A DNA stretch of 22,211 bases from a virus. The DNA lies in the IMG/VR virus record IMGVR_UViG_3300034283_003860, positions 1 to 22,211 of that record. The stretch is one strand, 5' to 3'. How positions within the stretch are numbered: the first letter of the stretch is position 1; each line of letters starts with the position of its first letter. Both the position numbers and the translations under genes were made by a program. The notes under the pieces are model-generated. The model was not told the DNA's origin. It saw only the letters and a list, made by a program, of their open reading frames with translations, and did no database searches. Below are positions 20,801 to 22,211 of this stretch, piece after piece.

Positions 20801-21577
20801 GTGAGTATTCCCATTTACTGCGCCCACACGCGGCTCATTGATCCCAACACGCTGAAGCCTAACCCGGCCAACCCGAACCGGCACAGTGCGCATCAGATCG
20901 CCTTGCTGGCCTCCATCATTCAGGAGCAGGGCTGGCGGAACTCGATCACCCTCTCCAAACGCAGCGGGATGATCGTGCGCGGGCATGGTCGGCTGGAGGC
21001 GGCGCTTCTGATCGGCTGTGAATCCGTGCCGGTGGATGAGCAGGACTATGCCAGCGAAGCCGAGGAACTCGCTGATCTGCTCGCGGACAACCGCCTCGCA
21101 GAACTGGCGGAACTTGATGAAGGTGATTTGAAGCGGCTGCTCAAATCCATCCAGGAAAGCGATCCCTCCTTTGATCTCGAACTCACAGGCTTTGCCGAAG
21201 ACGAGATCCGCAAACTGTTCGACGCCGAAGACCCCGCCGAGGAGATGGAAATCATCCCCCGCATGGAGTGTCAGGCGTTCGAGCACCACGACTACCTCGT
21301 CTTCATGTTCCATGACCTGCGCGACTGGATGCAGGTGCTTCAACTCATGGGCGTGCGTGAGGTGGATTACTCGATCACACGAACCACCAAAAAACTCGGC
21401 ATCGGCCGTGTCCTCTATGGAAAACGCCTCCTCGATCTCTGCAAACGAGCCGCTCTGGCCGGAACTCCAACCCCTGAGCCTGCGCCTGGTCATCCTGAGC
21501 CGCAGTCGGGCGCGAACGATGACCAGCCACAAACTGTTCCCGAACGCCACGCTGCTCGTGCCGGAAAGCGAGCTTGA
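20801..21577 (+). CDS. ParB-like protein of a DNA modification cassette
   Basis: A 258-aa protein. The ParB N-terminal domain is clear: PNPANPNRHSAHQIALLASI, then GWRNSITLSKRSGMIVRGHGRLEAALLIGCESVPV with the G61-H-G-R64 nucleotide-binding/catalytic motif, and ADNRLAELAELD. This is the phage/methylase-associated type rather than chromosome-segregation ParB, as there is no HTH or ParA partner. Residues about 150-215 form a second domain (MECQAFEHHDYLVFMFHDLRDW, KKLGIGRVLYGKRLLDL) that I do not recognise by name. GTG at 20801 is the most upstream start and has a TTGAC box 14 bases before it. The last 50 or so residues overlap the next gene. Confidence 0.82.
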   Translation: MSIPIYCAHTRLIDPNTLKPNPANPNRHSAHQIALLASIIQEQGWRNSITLSKRSGMIVRGHGRLEAALLIGCESVPVDEQDYASEAEELADLLADNRLAELAELDEGDLKRLLKSIQESDPSFDLELTGFAEDEIRKLFDAEDPAEEMEIIPRMECQAFEHHDYLVFMFHDLRDWMQVLQLMGVREVDYSITRTTKKLGIGRVLYGKRLLDLCKRAALAGTPTPEPAPGHPEPQSGANDDQPQTVPERHAARAGKRA

Positions 21578-22211
21578 GCAATATGCCCACATCCCGTTGG
21601 AGAAGGTCACGGTGCCTGATGCCGTGATGGGTATCTCCTCGTTGCGCAACTGGCTGCTCCAACACTTCAAGGAGGACGCGATCATCATGCTCGATGACGA
21701 CATCAGCGCCTGCGTCTGCATGGTGTCGCTTCGCTGCCGAAAGCTGTCCGTGGAGGAAACGCTGCAAATGCTCAGCAACTCGGCCTACAATGCCCGTGGA
21801 GCTGGAGCACGCCTGTTTGGCTGGCATCAGCGCAGTGATCCGCGCCTGCTGCAACGCAATGATCCCTTTGGCGTGAATCATTGGGTGGGCGGAGCGGTTG
21901 GTGTGGTGCGCGATGCTGAAGGTGGAGTGCCGGTTTGGGATGAACTACTCAAGTGCAAGTGCGACATCGACGCCTCGCTCCAGGAGCTTCTCGACAATCG
22001 CCTGGTCTGGAATGAGGCGCGATTCTGCTTTGTGCAGGAGCGCGACAAGAACCTGGGCGGCAATTCATTGTTCCGCAGCGCAGAGCGCATCGCCACGGAG
22101 AAGCGGCATCTGAAGCGCAAGTGGAAGGCCCACATCGACTTCGGTGACTACAAGAGCCAGGACCGCGTCGCAATGAATGCCCCGCGCCGTCAGAGCATCG
22201 CACTTGGATGA
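21417..22211 (+). CDS. TET-associated-type glycosyltransferase (TAGT-like)
   Basis: A GT-A fold glycosyltransferase of about 264 aa. Motifs seen: LRLVILSRSRARTMTSHKLFP (about 22-42), TLLVPESELEQYAHIP, the RNW motif (MGISSLRNWLLQHF, about 71-84) and a metal-binding DDD (MLDDDISACV, D93-D95). HWVGGAVGVVRD lies further on, with a charged acidic C-D-I-D (182-185). These match my memory of the TAGT family described by Iyer and colleagues in phages carrying TET/JBP, where it glycosylates hydroxymethylated bases. The start is uncertain: ATG 21417 gives a 161-base overlap with the ParB-like gene. The conserved region begins near 21486, so a later non-ATG start is possible. The gene ends at the window edge; no TET/JBP is inside the window. 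Confidence 0.72.
   Translation: MENASSISANEPLWPELQPLSLRLVILSRSRARTMTSHKLFPNATLLVPESELEQYAHIPLEKVTVPDAVMGISSLRNWLLQHFKEDAIIMLDDDISACVCMVSLRCRKLSVEETLQMLSNSAYNARGAGARLFGWHQRSDPRLLQRNDPFGVNHWVGGAVGVVRDAEGGVPVWDELLKCKCDIDASLQELLDNRLVWNEARFCFVQERDKNLGGNSLFRSAERIATEKRHLKRKWKAHIDFGDYKSQDRVAMNAPRRQSIALG
21641..21650. repeat. GTTGCGCAAC palindrome copy
   Basis: 10-bp palindrome inside the TAGT-like gene, encoding LRN of its RNW motif. Confidence 0.7.

Noticed and set aside
20782-20810. TTGACA at 20782 as -35 of a promoter for the ParB-like gene
   Set aside because: A -10 at normal spacing would fall at about 20805, inside the gene, and the start of RNA would be downstream of the GTG.
20750-21778. 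342-aa minus-strand open frame
   Set aside because: Antisense to the ParB-like gene and TAGT-like start, whose motifs are clear; no domain on the minus strand.
1-22211. CRISPR arrays, tRNA genes, insertion sequences, att core repeats
   Set aside because: No regularly spaced repeats, cloverleaf with acceptor stem, transposase or terminal inverted repeats were seen. An att repeat cannot be recognised because the outer boundaries are not in the window.

Overview
The window is most of the late half of a lambda-organised siphovirus prophage in a moderately GC-rich (roughly 60%, estimated by eye) Gram-negative host. The integrase style (Asn at two positions where His is usual), non-Shine-Dalgarno starts and the outer-membrane-type lipocalin would fit a Verrucomicrobia/Planctomycetes-type host. 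That assignment is inference from protein style, not a database result. The window opens at the first base of a tyrosine integrase and closes at the stop of a glycosyltransferase, so no att site is visible.

Layout. Integrase on + (1-1248). A long minus-strand late operon then reads right to left from 20508 to 1269: small terminase, GpA-type large terminase, a lysis cassette (holin-like, CHAP/NlpC-type endolysin, spanin-like), gpW-like connector, lambda-type portal, S49 protease fused to a coiled-coil scaffold-like tail, major capsid protein, decoration-like protein, a strong hairpin terminator, head-tail connector, tail completion protein, tail terminator-like protein, tail tube, an internally duplicated protein, lambda G/T-type tail chaperones with a complete -1 frameshift signal, tape measure, distal tail proteins, two fibre-like proteins with related N-terminal domains, a GT-A glycosyltransferase and a small fibre-associated protein. 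Many junctions are ATGA overlaps. No stretch above about 90 bases lacks a gene.

Two plus-strand genes interrupt the operon and look like morons. One is a 262-aa Cys2/Cys2-His (HNH-like) protein of about 44% GC with its own sigma70-like promoter, between the T chaperone and the tape measure. The other is a Blc-type lipocalin lipoprotein between the small and large terminase genes.

At the right edge a small HTH gene diverges from a ParB-like gene followed by a glycosyltransferase resembling the TET-associated glycosyltransferase (TAGT) family. This suggests a DNA base hypermodification cassette continuing past the window. No TET/JBP, methylase, replication gene or CI-like repressor lies inside it.

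Two sequence-level patterns stand out. First, TTGAC sits exactly 14 bases (up to 17, once 21) before the start codon of eleven genes on both strands, in place of a Shine-Dalgarno, and it settles several GTG starts. Second, the 10-bp palindrome GTTGCGCAAC occurs six times, far more than expected.
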